From Clostridium folliculivorans (GTDB lineage: Bacteria; Bacillota; Clostridia; Clostridiales; Clostridiaceae): 64,000 nt of DNA. Position numbers and translations under genes: made by a program. The stretch spans positions 186,001 through 250,000 of the forward strand of contig NZ_BQXY01000002.1 of assembly GCF_024341905.1 (NCBI RefSeq), read 5' to 3'. Position 1 is the first letter of the stretch; every line of letters starts with the position of its first letter. The notes below the pieces were generated by a model. That model did not search any database. It saw only the letters and a program-made list of their open reading frames with translations, and had not been told where the DNA came from. Positions 1-7,953 of the stretch are shown piece by piece.

Positions 1-1718
1 TAGATAAAGCTAAAGCAGCAGGACTTTATGAAGGTATGAAAAATGACATAATAAATGATTATAATAAGAGTACAGACCCTAATAAAGGTGCAGCGCCGGA
101 TCCAAACAATGTAGAACCAGATTGGAAGCACATTACGTGGCCGATTGAGTCATTAAGTGATCCAAAAGCAGTTCTTAGTAAGTGGAATCCTACACAAGTA
201 CAAACAAAGGAGGCATATAATACTTATTGGTTTGTTAACAGTATGGCTACACTTGGTCAAAGAACTAATGATGTATGGGCACAAAATGGTGAAGGAGCGT
301 CAATATATAAAAACGGAACATCCTACACAGCGTTAGTATGGAACCCATCAAGCAGTTCAATCACTGTTAAGTTCGCAAATGCTTCAGGTGAAGTTGGATA
401 TACTACAGTTGCACCAAAAACCATGGTTTCAGTAGATCCATTTGTGAAAAACTCAGTAAGTAAAACTGCTTTAAAGGCTGAGATGAATTACGATAATACA
501 CTTAATGTTAATGATTATACAGTGGATTCTTGGAATGCATATAGCACAACTTTAGCTAATGCAAAAAGTGTTAACGACAACGCTGCTGCTACTAATGATC
601 AAGTTATAACAGCATTAAATAATTTGAGAAGTGCAGTTCAAGGACTTGTTAAAAAGACATCAAATCCAGGTAATGATACAAATATAGCTGCAGGTAAGAT
701 CGCAGTATCTTCGTCAAATGAAGCAGATGGATTAGGAGCTCAATATACTACAGATACAAGTTTAGATACTAGATGGAGTTCTAATTGGGCAGTTAATAAG
801 GACAATCATCCTGAATATATTTATGTTGACTTAGGACAGCCATATTTTGTTGGAGATGTTAAAGTTAATTGGAGCGATGCATTTGCCAAAGGATATTTAG
901 TTCAAGCAGCTTCCTCTAATCCAGAGCTTGAAAGTAGCTGGTCAACTGTTGCTACAATAACAGATGGAGCAGGTGGAATAGGAGAATCAGTTTTCAATTC
1001 AACTGCAGCAAGATACGTAAGAATTTATTGTACAAGTGCAGCAACACAATGGGGATATTCAATTAAAGAGATATCCGTATTTGGTGCAGCTGACAAGACA
1101 TTACTTTCAGCTAAGATTAACGAAGCAAGCGCTTTAAAATCCACTGACTATACAGCGGACAGTTGGGCTGTGTTAATAAATGCATTGAATAATGCAAAAA
1201 ATGTTAATGCTGATTTAAAGGCTACACAAGACGCAGTTAATACAGCATTACAAACACTTACTAATGCTGTGAGTTCATTAGTAAAGAATACAGCACCAGT
1301 TAATAGTGGAGATAATTTAGCACTAAATAAAAAAGCTGTATCCTCTTCAAATGAGGCAGACGGATTGGGTGCACAAAACGTAACTGATTCAGATTTGATT
1401 AGTAGATGGAGTTCGAATTGGGCAGCTAACAAAGACAATCATCCTGAATTTGTATATGTAGATTTAGCTAATGCCTATGATGTAAGTGATGTCAAGGTAC
1501 TTTGGGATACAGCTTATGCTAAGGGCTATGATTTGCAAGTATGTAGTGCTGATCCAATGGTTGAAAGCAATTGGAAAACCGTGGCTACGGTGACTAATGG
1601 ATTAGGTAGTACTGTGGAAACAACTTTCACTAAGATTTCTGCTAAGTATGTAAGGATTTATTGTAAGGATCCTGTGACACAGTGGGGATACTCTATTAGA
1701 AATATTGAAATACGATAA
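1..1718 (+). CDS. C-terminal part of a modular secreted glycosidase (probable GH81 endo-beta-1,3-glucanase) with FIVAR and discoidin modules
   Basis: The reading frame is open to the window edge, so this is the 3' part of a larger gene and the ATG at 36 is not a real start. The first ~130 residues (WKHITWPIESLSDP, then TYWFVNSMATLGQ and SYTALVWNP) resemble the C-terminal end of bacterial GH81 beta-1,3-glucanases; the catalytic region lies outside the window, so this assignment is by recollection of the family and is only moderate. Then follow two copies of a ~210-residue unit: a FIVAR three-helix module (about residues 142-210 and 352-420, counted from the ATG at 36) and an F5/8 type C (discoidin) carbohydrate-binding module (about 215-350 and 425-560). 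The two discoidin copies share segments such as SSSNEADGLGAQ and RWSSNWA. No sorting signal is seen at the C-terminus. A strong terminator follows. Confidence 0.7.
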   Translation, partial: DKAKAAGLYEGMKNDIINDYNKSTDPNKGAAPDPNNVEPDWKHITWPIESLSDPKAVLSKWNPTQVQTKEAYNTYWFVNSMATLGQRTNDVWAQNGEGASIYKNGTSYTALVWNPSSSSITVKFANASGEVGYTTVAPKTMVSVDPFVKNSVSKTALKAEMNYDNTLNVNDYTVDSWNAYSTTLANAKSVNDNAAATNDQVITALNNLRSAVQGLVKKTSNPGNDTNIAAGKIAVSSSNEADGLGAQYTTDTSLDTRWSSNWAVNKDNHPEYIYVDLGQPYFVGDVKVNWSDAFAKGYLVQAASSNPELESSWSTVATITDGAGGIGESVFNSTAARYVRIYCTSAATQWGYSIKEISVFGAADKTLLSAKINEASALKSTDYTADSWAVLINALNNAKNVNADLKATQDAVNTALQTLTNAVSSLVKNTAPVNSGDNLALNKKAVSSSNEADGLGAQNVTDSDLISRWSSNWAANKDNHPEFVYVDLANAYDVSDVKVLWDTAYAKGYDLQVCSADPMVESNWKTVATVTNGLGSTVETTFTKISAKYVRIYCKDPVTQWGYSIRNIEIR

Positions 1719-1752
1719 GGCTAAATAATCAAAATTTCATTTAATAATAAAG

Positions 1753-1780
1753 CCCTCGACCATTTTTGTGGTCGAGGGTG
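1753..1780. terminator. Bidirectional intrinsic terminator
   Basis: A perfect 10-bp stem (1753-1762 with 1769-1778, arms CCCTCGACCA/TGGTCGAGGG) lies between the convergent glycosidase and AraC-type genes. The downstream T tract is interrupted (TGCTTTGCTTT). Confidence 0.85.
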
Positions 1781-1822
1781 CTTTGCTTTGAAGATAAAAG
1801 ATTAATTTTTAATGTTAACAAA

Positions 1823-2710
1823 TCAAATATCTATAATAGGTTGATATACATATAATTCGCAGTAGTTATCCTTAGACATGGAGTTATCGATATATTCGAA
1901 CCTAAAAGTATCAGCAAATTTATAACCAGATTTAAATATCCATCTAGAATACATTTGCACTAATATACGACCTACATGTCTACCATTTATATCATCAGGT
2001 CTAAAAAATCCCACAAATTTAAATACTACATACTTATGACTAGGAATAGATATTCCAGTCATTCCATCAGGAATATCATCTAAACTGTTTACCTGTGAGC
2101 TTGGGATATAATAGATGATGCCTTTATCGTTTTCGCTCCAATCAGTATAGCCAAAGTATACTTCAGGATTCACAATGTTTTTAATTTTACTTTTTTGATT
2201 ATAAAAAAATTCCCGCCCAAAAGCATTAGCTGTTCTATCACCAGACTTACTTAATATTTTATGTTTTATTCCTAATAGATTAAATTTTTGTTTAAATACA
2301 AACTGAGGATTATAGGTAATAGAATTTTCAAAGGAGAGGATATCATTTGCGTTAATTTTTTCCTTAATTATTAAGCTTAAGGACACCTTATCCGATCTAA
2401 GTTTTAGAGGGGTGTGACCGAAAAATTTCTTAAAAGCTCTTATATAAGACTGCTCATAATCAAATCCGTAATTTAACGCTATATCGATAATTCTCATATT
2501 AGTATTTAAGAGTTCATTAATACTAGAAGTTAGTTTTCGACCTTGAGCATAATCTATAATTGACTCTCCAGTTAGAGATTTAAAAATTCTATGAAGATAG
2601 TATTTTGACACTCCAGTATGGTTAGCAAGATCATCCAAAGTGATTTTTTTATAAAGGTTTTTTTCAATATATTGTATAGCAGAAACAATAGCTTCTTTCA
2701 AATCTTTCAT
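1823..2710 (-). CDS. AraC-family transcriptional regulator with C-terminal GyrI-like effector-binding domain
   Basis: This 295-residue protein has two AraC helix-turn-helix motifs at residues 8-105 (DDLANHTGVSKYYLHRIFK, then a second motif ending FKKFFGHTPLK). A ~150-residue GyrI/Rob-type effector domain follows (residues ~135-293, with FGYTDWSENDKGIIYYIPS and VFKFVGFF). This architecture is that of Rob/TetD-like multidrug or stress regulators, in which the C-terminal domain binds amphipathic ligands. No obvious partner gene is adjacent: fabF lies divergently across a 480-bp repeat-rich gap. The target regulon is therefore unknown. Family call is firm; ligand and regulon are not inferable. 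Confidence 0.88.
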   Translation of the reverse strand: MKDLKEAIVSAIQYIEKNLYKKITLDDLANHTGVSKYYLHRIFKSLTGESIIDYAQGRKLTSSINELLNTNMRIIDIALNYGFDYEQSYIRAFKKFFGHTPLKLRSDKVSLSLIIKEKINANDILSFENSITYNPQFVFKQKFNLLGIKHKILSKSGDRTANAFGREFFYNQKSKIKNIVNPEVYFGYTDWSENDKGIIYYIPSSQVNSLDDIPDGMTGISIPSHKYVVFKFVGFFRPDDINGRHVGRILVQMYSRWIFKSGYKFADTFRFEYIDNSMSKDNYCELYVYQPIIDI

Positions 2711-2816
2711 ATTTTAACACCTTTTCTCTTTATAAGTTTCTATATCAAAAAGCAATATTTGTTCATTTTAACAAAAGCGAATCTATTAGAATAATATCAA
2801 AAGGTGATATAAACAT

Positions 2817-2906
2817 GTACCAGTTCGTAATAAAATTATATTTTTAAATTCGCTCACCAGAAGCCGTGAGAACTTTAAAAATAGATCTACGTTCGAACTG
2901 GTACAC
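2817..2906. repeat. Palindromic intergenic element, R3-related
   Basis: The ends are an 11-bp inverted repeat (GTACCAGTTCG ... CGAACTGGTAC). The centre carries the palindromic core CTCACCAGAAGCCGTGAG, and the flanking segments (TATTTTTAAA / TTTAAAAATA) are also complementary. The interior resembles the R3 repeats at 3036-3107 and 13797-13882, and the core CACCAGAAGCCG recurs inverted near 21145. Confidence 0.55.
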
Positions 2907-3035
2907 CTGATAATAAGTTCAATTCATTATATCCGTTAAAATATTAAAAGTAAATATATTAAAGGTTTAACATTTTATGTAGGGAAGTAAATGATAATTT
3001 TCACCACAGTATTGTTATTTTTTACATCTATATTA

Positions 3036-3107
3036 GAAAACACTTCATAATTAAATTTATATCTTCAAAATCTCTCTAAAAATCCTGAGGAGTTTTGAAA
3101 ATAAATT
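3036..3107 (+). repeat. R3 dispersed repeat, copy in fabF upstream region
   Basis: About 65 bases align by eye at roughly 85% identity with the reverse complement of 13797-13882, including an exact shared stretch CACTTCATAATTAAATTTAT. It lies within the fabF 5' region. Confidence 0.6.
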
Positions 3108-3191
3108 TCGGATTGAAGTATTCAATCTTTAATTATTAAATTAAATAAATATATAAAATAATATTAAGAAAGTTAATTCAGGAGGTTTTTT

Positions 3192-4427
3192 ATGAGTAGA
3201 AGAGTTGTTATTACTGGTATGGGAGTGGTTACTTCAGTAGGAATAGGGGTTGATAATTTCTGGCAAGGAATTAAATCAGGGAAAAGTGGAATAAGCATGA
3301 TTGAAAGGGCAGATGTTTCAGAAATGCCAACAAAGGTTGGCGCTGAGATAAAAGATTTTGACCCAAATAATTTTATGGATAGAAAAGAAGTAAAAAGAAC
3401 CGATAGATTTTCACAGTTTGCGCTTGCTGCAACAAAAATGGCAATAGAAGATTCTAAAATTGACTTAGATAAAGTAGAAAAAGAAAGAATGGGCGTAATT
3501 ATTGGTACTGGAATCGGTGGAATAGAAACAACCTTAGCTCAATATAATGTTTTTTTAGAAAAGGGCCCAAGCAGAGTAAGTCCATTTTTAGTTCCGATGA
3601 TGATACCTAATATGGCATCAGGACTTGTTGCGATAAAATACGGTGCAAAAGGTTTTAATGAATGCACTGTAACAGCTTGTGCAACCTCAACAAATTCAAT
3701 TGGTGATGCTTTCAAAGCAATTCAAAGAGATGATGCAGATATTATGATAACAGGAGGATCAGAAGCTCCAATAACTGGGCTTACTTTAGCAGGATTTTGC
3801 GCAAGTAAAGCAATGACAACAAACCACGATCCAGCTTCTGCTAGTAGACCTTTTGATGTTAAAAGAGATGGTTTTGTATTAGGAGAAGGTGCAGGTGTCA
3901 TAATACTTGAAGAACTTGAACATGCATTAGATAGAGGCGCAAATATAATAGCAGAAATAGTAGGGTATGGGTGTACTAATGATGCATATCATATAACTTC
4001 ACCATCAGAAGGTGGAGAAGGCGCTGCAAGATGTATGGCAAGAGCTATTAAAGATGCAGGCATAACTCCTCAAGAAGTTGGATACATAAATGCCCATGGA
4101 ACTTCTACTAATGCAGGAGATAAGTGTGAAACTTCTGCAATTAAAACTGTTTTTGGCGAGTATTCTTATAAACTTTTAGTTAGTTCAACTAAATCAATGA
4201 CTGGGCATTTACTTGGTGCTACTGGAGCAATAGAGGCAATTATAACTGCAGAGGCATTAAAAGAAGGATTTGCTCCTCCAACTATAAACTTAAATACACC
4301 TGATCCAGAATGTGATTTAAATTATGTTGCAAATGAAGGAATAAATGTTGATCTTAAATACGCTTTGAGTAATTCATTTGGATTTGGTGGTCATAATGCT
4401 ACTTTAGTATTGAAAGCATATAACTAA
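3192..4427 (+). CDS. fabF: 3-oxoacyl-[acyl-carrier-protein] synthase II (KAS II)
   Basis: FabF catalyses condensation of malonyl-ACP with acyl-ACP in type II fatty acid elongation in the cytosol. The 411-residue length is normal for the family. The catalytic triad is visible: Cys163 in [11 protein letters not shown], His302 in [11 protein letters not shown] and His339 in [15 protein letters not shown]; the C-terminal glycine motif [10 protein letters not shown] is intact. A GGAGG ribosome binding site lies 6 bases before the ATG. Most clostridia keep fabF in a fab operon. Here it stands alone between unrelated genes, so it may be an additional copy, but the rest of the genome is not visible. 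Confidence 0.95.
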   Translation: MSRRVVITGMGVVTSVGIGVDNFWQGIKSGKSGISMIERADVSEMPTKVGAEIKDFDPNNFMDRKEVKRTDRFSQFALAATKMAIEDSKIDLDKVEKERMGVIIGTGIGGIETTLAQYNVFLEKGPSRVSPFLVPMMIPNMASGLVAIKYGAKGFNECTVTACATSTNSIGDAFKAIQRDDADIMITGGSEAPITGLTLAGFCASKAMTTNHDPASASRPFDVKRDGFVLGEGAGVIILEELEHALDRGANIIAEIVGYGCTNDAYHITSPSEGGEGAARCMARAIKDAGITPQEVGYINAHGTSTNAGDKCETSAIKTVFGEYSYKLLVSSTKSMTGHLLGATGAIEAIITAEALKEGFAPPTINLNTPDPECDLNYVANEGINVDLKYALSNSFGFGGHNATLVLKAYN

Positions 4428-4473
4428 TTGAATTTATTCATTATCAAGTATATTGAGTTAAATTCATTAATTT

Positions 4474-4540
4474 ATAGGGTTCCTGTGTCGAAACTTAATA
4501 GGAATTTGGATGTCCTATTCCCTTGATATAACCATAAGAG
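4474..4540 (+). repeat. Short intergenic repeat (copy of element at 21104)
   Basis: The segment TATAGGGTTCCTGTGTCGAA followed by ACTTAATA closely matches the left part of the element at 21104-21197. The interiors differ: here an AATAGGA/TCCTATT hairpin follows. Confidence 0.45.
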
Positions 4541-4644
4541 GTATAATACTATTATTAAGATTTTTAAGAGGAAGCTGGAAAGATATAAAGATTGATTAAT
4601 ATCTTAATAAATTCATACTTATTAAAGTTTTAGGGAGAATGCCA

Positions 4645-4923
4645 ATGGAAAATCATAAACACAATCATCCCAGTCAAAAACAAGTAATAAATAGACTTTC
4701 AAGGATAATTGGTCATGCTGAAGCAATTAAAAGAATGTGTGTTGAAGAAAAAGATTGCAGTGAAATATTAATCCAGATTGCTGCTGTTAAGTCTGCATTG
4801 AACAATGTTGGTAAAATAATTTTGCAGGATCACATAAATCATTGCATAATTGATGCCGCTAAAAATGATGATGAGGAAGCCTTAGTAAAACTAAATAATG
4901 CAATTGAGAAATTTTTAAAGTGA
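4645..4923 (+). CDS. CsoR/RcnR/FrmR-family metal- or aldehyde-sensing repressor
   Basis: This ~92-residue all-helical DNA-binding protein belongs to the CsoR/RcnR/FrmR family (DUF156): QKQVINRLSRIIGHAEAIKR is the family N-terminal helix. Candidate metal ligands are Cys in RMCVEEKDC, and His and Cys in ILQDHINHCI, giving the Cys-His-Cys pattern of copper-sensing CsoR. The His-rich N-terminus (ENHKHNHP) is also notable. The ATG at 4645 has an AGGGAG site 7 bases upstream; the in-frame ATG at 4639 is too close to that site. No copper ATPase, CopZ or formaldehyde dehydrogenase gene is adjacent, so the regulated target is unknown. Confidence 0.88.
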   Translation: MENHKHNHPSQKQVINRLSRIIGHAEAIKRMCVEEKDCSEILIQIAAVKSALNNVGKIILQDHINHCIIDAAKNDDEEALVKLNNAIEKFLK

Positions 4924-4949
4924 GATAACAAAACTTATCTCACTTTTTG
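4919..4949 (+). terminator. Intrinsic terminator after the CsoR-like gene
   Basis: A 10-bp stem AGTGAGATAA/TTATCTCACT is followed by TTTTT; the left arm includes the stop codon. Confidence 0.85.
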
Positions 4950-4964
4950 AATTTTATCGAAGTT

Positions 4965-5020
4965 AAATAAAGTGGTTATGAATCCGTTGCTATTTAAACA
5001 ATATTCTTAAACATAGCCCT
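4965..5020 (+). repeat. R2-related repeat remnant
   Basis: AAGTGGTTATGAATCCGTTGCT resembles part of the R2 repeat. It is followed by CAATATTCTTAAACATAGCC, found identically at 19082-19101 at the far end of the R2 hairpin element. It looks like an internally deleted copy. Confidence 0.5.
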
Positions 5021-5170
5021 AAATTTCTGTATAAAATTACTTAGTGAAATTTCGGAAGACTTTTTATCAGATAAATATTAAAATAGATACATATGAAAAT
5101 TGCTCAGTTGTTTATATCTATAACAAATAATTTCGTAATGCCGCAATGATATATTAAAAGGAGGTTCAAA

Positions 5171-5650
5171 ATGATGAATAGTTGTTATTTTAATAGTAAA
5201 ATTGGAGATTTAGTAATAGAAGATAATGGGGTAGCAATTACAAAAATATGTTTTGCTAAGGAAAATAGAGAAGTAATTAAAGAAGATGTACAAAGTCCGT
5301 TGTTTAAAAGAGCAGTAGCTCAATTGCAAGATTATTTCAATGGAAAGATTTTTAGTTTTGATTTGCCATTAGCGCCTAAAGGAACAGATTTTCAAAAACA
5401 AGTTTGGAAAGCCTTGAGCGAAATTCCTTATGGAAAAACAAAAAGTTATGGTGATATTGCTAAAATAATAAAAAATGAAAAAGCAGCGAGAGCTATTGGA
5501 ATGGCTAATAATAAAAATCCTATAATGATAATCATACCTTGTCATAGAGTGATTGGGTCTAACGGTAGTTTAGTTGGATATGCAGGAGGAATTGATGTAA
5601 AGAGAAGACTTCTAGACTTGGAGAGTGAATATGCAAAGTGTAAAGACTAA
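5171..5650 (+). CDS. ogt: Methylated-DNA--[protein]-cysteine S-methyltransferase
   Basis: This suicide DNA-repair protein transfers the alkyl group from O6-alkylguanine to its own cysteine. The active site IIPCHRVIGSNG contains Cys124, and the helix-turn-helix recognition part (KALSEIPYGKTKSYGDIAK, RAIGMANNKNP) is intact. The 159-residue length fits the short Ogt/MGMT form without an Ada regulatory domain. A GGAGG site lies 6 bases before the ATG. The 3' end overlaps a truncated DNA glycosylase frame by 20 bases, indicating an ancestral two-gene alkylation-repair operon. Confidence 0.94.
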   Translation: MMNSCYFNSKIGDLVIEDNGVAITKICFAKENREVIKEDVQSPLFKRAVAQLQDYFNGKIFSFDLPLAPKGTDFQKQVWKALSEIPYGKTKSYGDIAKIIKNEKAARAIGMANNKNPIMIIIPCHRVIGSNGSLVGYAGGIDVKRRLLDLESEYAKCKD

Positions 5651-5774
5651 AAATTTTGAGTATGGAGAAAGAGAAATACAATATCTTAGGAGTGTTGATG
5701 AAAATTTAGGAAAAGCTATTGATAAATTAGGAAAAATAGCTACATTAAGTGATTTTATTAAAATAGATTATTAG
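5631..5774 (+). pseudogene. Remnant of a DNA-3-methyladenine glycosylase (AlkA/HhH-GPD type)
   Basis: A 47-codon frame (MQSVKTKNFEYGEREIQYLR, later ENLGKAIDKLGKI) starts inside the end of ogt. It matches my recollection of the N-terminus of clostridial AlkA-type 3-methyladenine glycosylases (pattern FEYG..EI.YL...D..LG.AID..G.I). After GKI the similarity stops and the frame runs into a stop and a terminator, so the helix-hairpin-helix and catalytic parts are missing. The arrangement suggests a deletion that removed most of the gene but left its start and terminator. It may still be translated as a short peptide coupled to ogt. Confidence 0.6.
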
Positions 5775-5803
5775 AAAAGAAGCGAACAAATTCGCTTCTT
5801 TTT
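5775..5803. terminator. Bidirectional intrinsic terminator
   Basis: A 12-bp stem AAAAGAAGCGAA/TTCGCTTCTTTT with loop CAAA lies between the glycosylase remnant and the convergent ABC permease gene. Confidence 0.88.
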
Positions 5804-6626
5804 ATTGGTGTGGATTAAAAACTTTAACTTTTGAGAAGTCAGCTTTATTAAATTGTATTACGCAAAGTATAAAGAAAATTAATCCCATACCTAATATAAT
5901 AAATAGACCAAAGTAAGGTCTGATGATAAATCCATTCACATCAAAGGCAACACCTGATTTAATTAAAGCATCGGTTGAGAAGTTATCCATTTTTAAGCTT
6001 ATATATCTAAATATTGATGTTGTATAAGTAAGTGGATTTAAGTATACAAGAGGACGTAAAAGCTTAGGCATAACAGTAGTTGGGATATATGCACCTGATA
6101 AAAAAGTCAGAGGCATTGTAAACAAAGTAATTATAACTTGGAATGCAGCAGAATTTTTTGCAATTGAAGCTAAGTAAAGTCCTATGGAACCGAAGGTTAC
6201 ACCAACCGCAATCATAACCCCTGTCATTTCTAAAAATTGCAGTACATCAATTTTTAGTCCCATAAATAGGGCGAAGATAATTACAAGTACTCCTTGAAGC
6301 ACTGCTATTATTGCAGAAGAGAGTACTTGTCCAATTGAAATCTGCCATCTTGCAACAGGTGAGACAATAATCTCTTTCATAAAGCCCATAGATATATCTT
6401 CAATTATATTAGTAGAATTACTTAAAGCTGATTGAAAAACAGTCATTATTATTATTCCAGAAATAAGGTAGTTTAGAGGTTGTTCAATTCCTGTAGTTGA
6501 TGATTTCATTACGAATGAAAAGATAAACAAGAAAAATCCAGACATGAAAATTGAAGCGAATAATCTTATTTTATCTCTGGTAAAGTTAGTTAGGTTTCTT
6601 TGAATTATAGCAATCATTCCACGCAT
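5802..6626 (-). CDS. ABC-2 type transporter permease (DrrB-like)
   Basis: This 274-residue integral membrane protein has about six hydrophobic segments and the ABC-2 signature region (residues ~150-205: GLYLASIAKNSAAFQVI, then PLTFLSGAYIPTTVMP and LNPLTYTTSIFRY). It is the membrane part of a DrrAB-type exporter for drugs or lipophilic substrates. Its ATG overlaps the ATPase stop codon (TAATG), so the two are translationally coupled. Together with the ATPase it lies divergently from a two-component system at 7954-9856, which may control it. The substrate cannot be told from the sequence. Confidence 0.9.
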   Translation of the reverse strand: MRGMIAIIQRNLTNFTRDKIRLFASIFMSGFFLFIFSFVMKSSTTGIEQPLNYLISGIIIMTVFQSALSNSTNIIEDISMGFMKEIIVSPVARWQISIGQVLSSAIIAVLQGVLVIIFALFMGLKIDVLQFLEMTGVMIAVGVTFGSIGLYLASIAKNSAAFQVIITLFTMPLTFLSGAYIPTTVMPKLLRPLVYLNPLTYTTSIFRYISLKMDNFSTDALIKSGVAFDVNGFIIRPYFGLFIILGMGLIFFILCVIQFNKADFSKVKVFNPHQ

Positions 6627-7540
6627 TATAGTCTAATCTCCTTCCCAGTTATAGTTAAGAATACATCATTTAATGTTCCTTTTTTTGTTTCAAAATCTAT
6701 AATTTCATTTTTAAACCTTGCAGTCATTTCTAATATAGTTTCTAATTTGTTAGAGTGGATGGTAAATACATCATTATCAAAATCATAATCTATCGAATTG
6801 TTCTTAAGATGCTCAATAAGTTCTGCAATTTTTGAAGTCTTAATTTTAGTTATGTTAGAAGTATATTCTTTTTTTAGATTATACGGAGTATCAAAGGCTA
6901 CTATTTTACCATGGTCCATTATCGCAACTTTATCACAGATTTCTGCTTCATCCATATAGTGAGTTGTCAAAAATATAGTTATATTTTTTTGTTTTTGAAG
7001 TTTATAAATATATTCCCATATATTAGCTCTTGTTTGAGGATCAAGTCCAGTTGTAGGCTCATCTAAAAATAATACCTTAGGATAGTGAACAAGACCTCTA
7101 GCTATTTCTACTCTTCGCTTCATACCGCCTGAGAGGCTTTGCACTGGAGCTTTTCTCCATTCCACCAGATCAACCAAATCTAGAACAAAATCGATCCTGT
7201 TTTTTATATCTTTTTTTGGCACATTATAAAACTCACAATGAAACTTTAAGTTTTCCTCAACAGTGAGTTTTCCATCCAAAGTACTATCTTGAAATACAAT
7301 ACCGATACTATTTCTTACTTTGCTCTTATTATCAGAAACTTCATAACCGTTTATTTTTAAAACTCCTTCAGTCTTATCAACTATTGTACAAAGTGTATTT
7401 ATGGTTGTACTTTTTCCAGCGCCGTTTGGTCCAAGAAAAGCAAATATTGATCCTTCTGCTACCTCGAAAGAGATATCATCTACTGCTTTAAAATCGCCAT
7501 ATTTTTTCGTGAAATTTTTTACTTCTATTATGTTATTCAT
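6626..7540 (-). CDS. ABC transporter ATP-binding protein (DrrA-like)
   Basis: This 304-residue cytoplasmic ATPase powers the DrrB-like permease encoded just downstream. The Walker A is FLGPNGAGKSTT, the Q-loop is in GIVFQDSTLD, the signature is SLSGGMKRRVEIARG, and the Walker B is VLFLDEPTTGLDPQTR with the H-loop in FLTTHYMDEAE. The C-terminal ~70 residues (from NITKIKTSK) are the DUF4162-like extension typical of DrrA/NatA ATPases. A GGAGGATATAA site precedes the ATG. It is the first gene of a two-gene operon. Confidence 0.93.
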   Translation of the reverse strand: MNNIIEVKNFTKKYGDFKAVDDISFEVAEGSIFAFLGPNGAGKSTTINTLCTIVDKTEGVLKINGYEVSDNKSKVRNSIGIVFQDSTLDGKLTVEENLKFHCEFYNVPKKDIKNRIDFVLDLVDLVEWRKAPVQSLSGGMKRRVEIARGLVHYPKVLFLDEPTTGLDPQTRANIWEYIYKLQKQKNITIFLTTHYMDEAEICDKVAIMDHGKIVAFDTPYNLKKEYTSNITKIKTSKIAELIEHLKNNSIDYDFDNDVFTIHSNKLETILEMTARFKNEIIDFETKKGTLNDVFLTITGKEIRL

Positions 7541-7953
7541 AATTTATATCCTCCTGATTAAATTTTGTTCATGAGGATATAGTAAATCTTAATTTTAAAC
7601 TTATACTAAAGCATTTTTAAAGATTTTATAAAGAATTTTAAAATCTTCTTAAAATATGGGACTTTTAAAGCTTCGTTTTTAAATTAAGTGGTTAGCCATC
7701 CGATGCTTTAATGGGCCTTCGCAAAGAATTAATATGATTTTCTATAGAATAAAAAACTATTATTATTAAAGCTTTGCAAGTATAATCTTAATGAATAGAT
7801 AGGTGTAAAATATATTCTACTAATAATGAAGCAAGAGATCTAAATTAGTTTTATGCTTAAAATAACTTTATAAAATCTTTATAATTAGTTTAAAGTATTT
7901 TTAATAATAACTTTTACAATGATTTTATAAAATAAAAATAGCAGGTGAGTATT
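7541..7953. other. Divergent regulatory gap between the ABC operon and the two-component system
   Basis: This very A+T-rich ~410-bp gap holds an AAGATTTTA...TAAAATCTT hairpin near 7620-7648, an R2 repeat (7672-7745), and repeated TTTATAAAAT-type segments between 7620 and 7930 that could be response-regulator sites. No ORF is supported. Confidence 0.5.
7672..7745 (+). repeat. R2 dispersed repeat
   Basis: Aligned by eye without gaps to 18867-18945, about 66 of 79 positions agree, ending in the identical stretch CGCAAAGAATTAATATGATT (20 bases). It lies in the divergent control region. Confidence 0.65.

Larger units (their letters stand above)
2711..3191. other. Gene-free gap between the AraC regulator and fabF, holding palindromic repeats
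   Basis: Apart from the divergent promoters this 480-bp gap holds a ~90-bp palindromic element (2817-2906) and one R3 repeat copy (3036-3107). No ORF with a ribosome binding site is seen. Confidence 0.6.

Noticed and set aside
2890..2906. GTTCGAAC-type sequences resembling a tRNA T-loop (also near 19000)
   Set aside because: No acceptor, D or anticodon stem can be formed; they are centres or ends of palindromic repeats.
7717..7728. CGCAAAG sequence suggestive of a c-di-GMP (GEMM) riboswitch
   Set aside because: It is part of the R2 repeat, lacks the other conserved GEMM segments and recurs at 18915 away from a leader.
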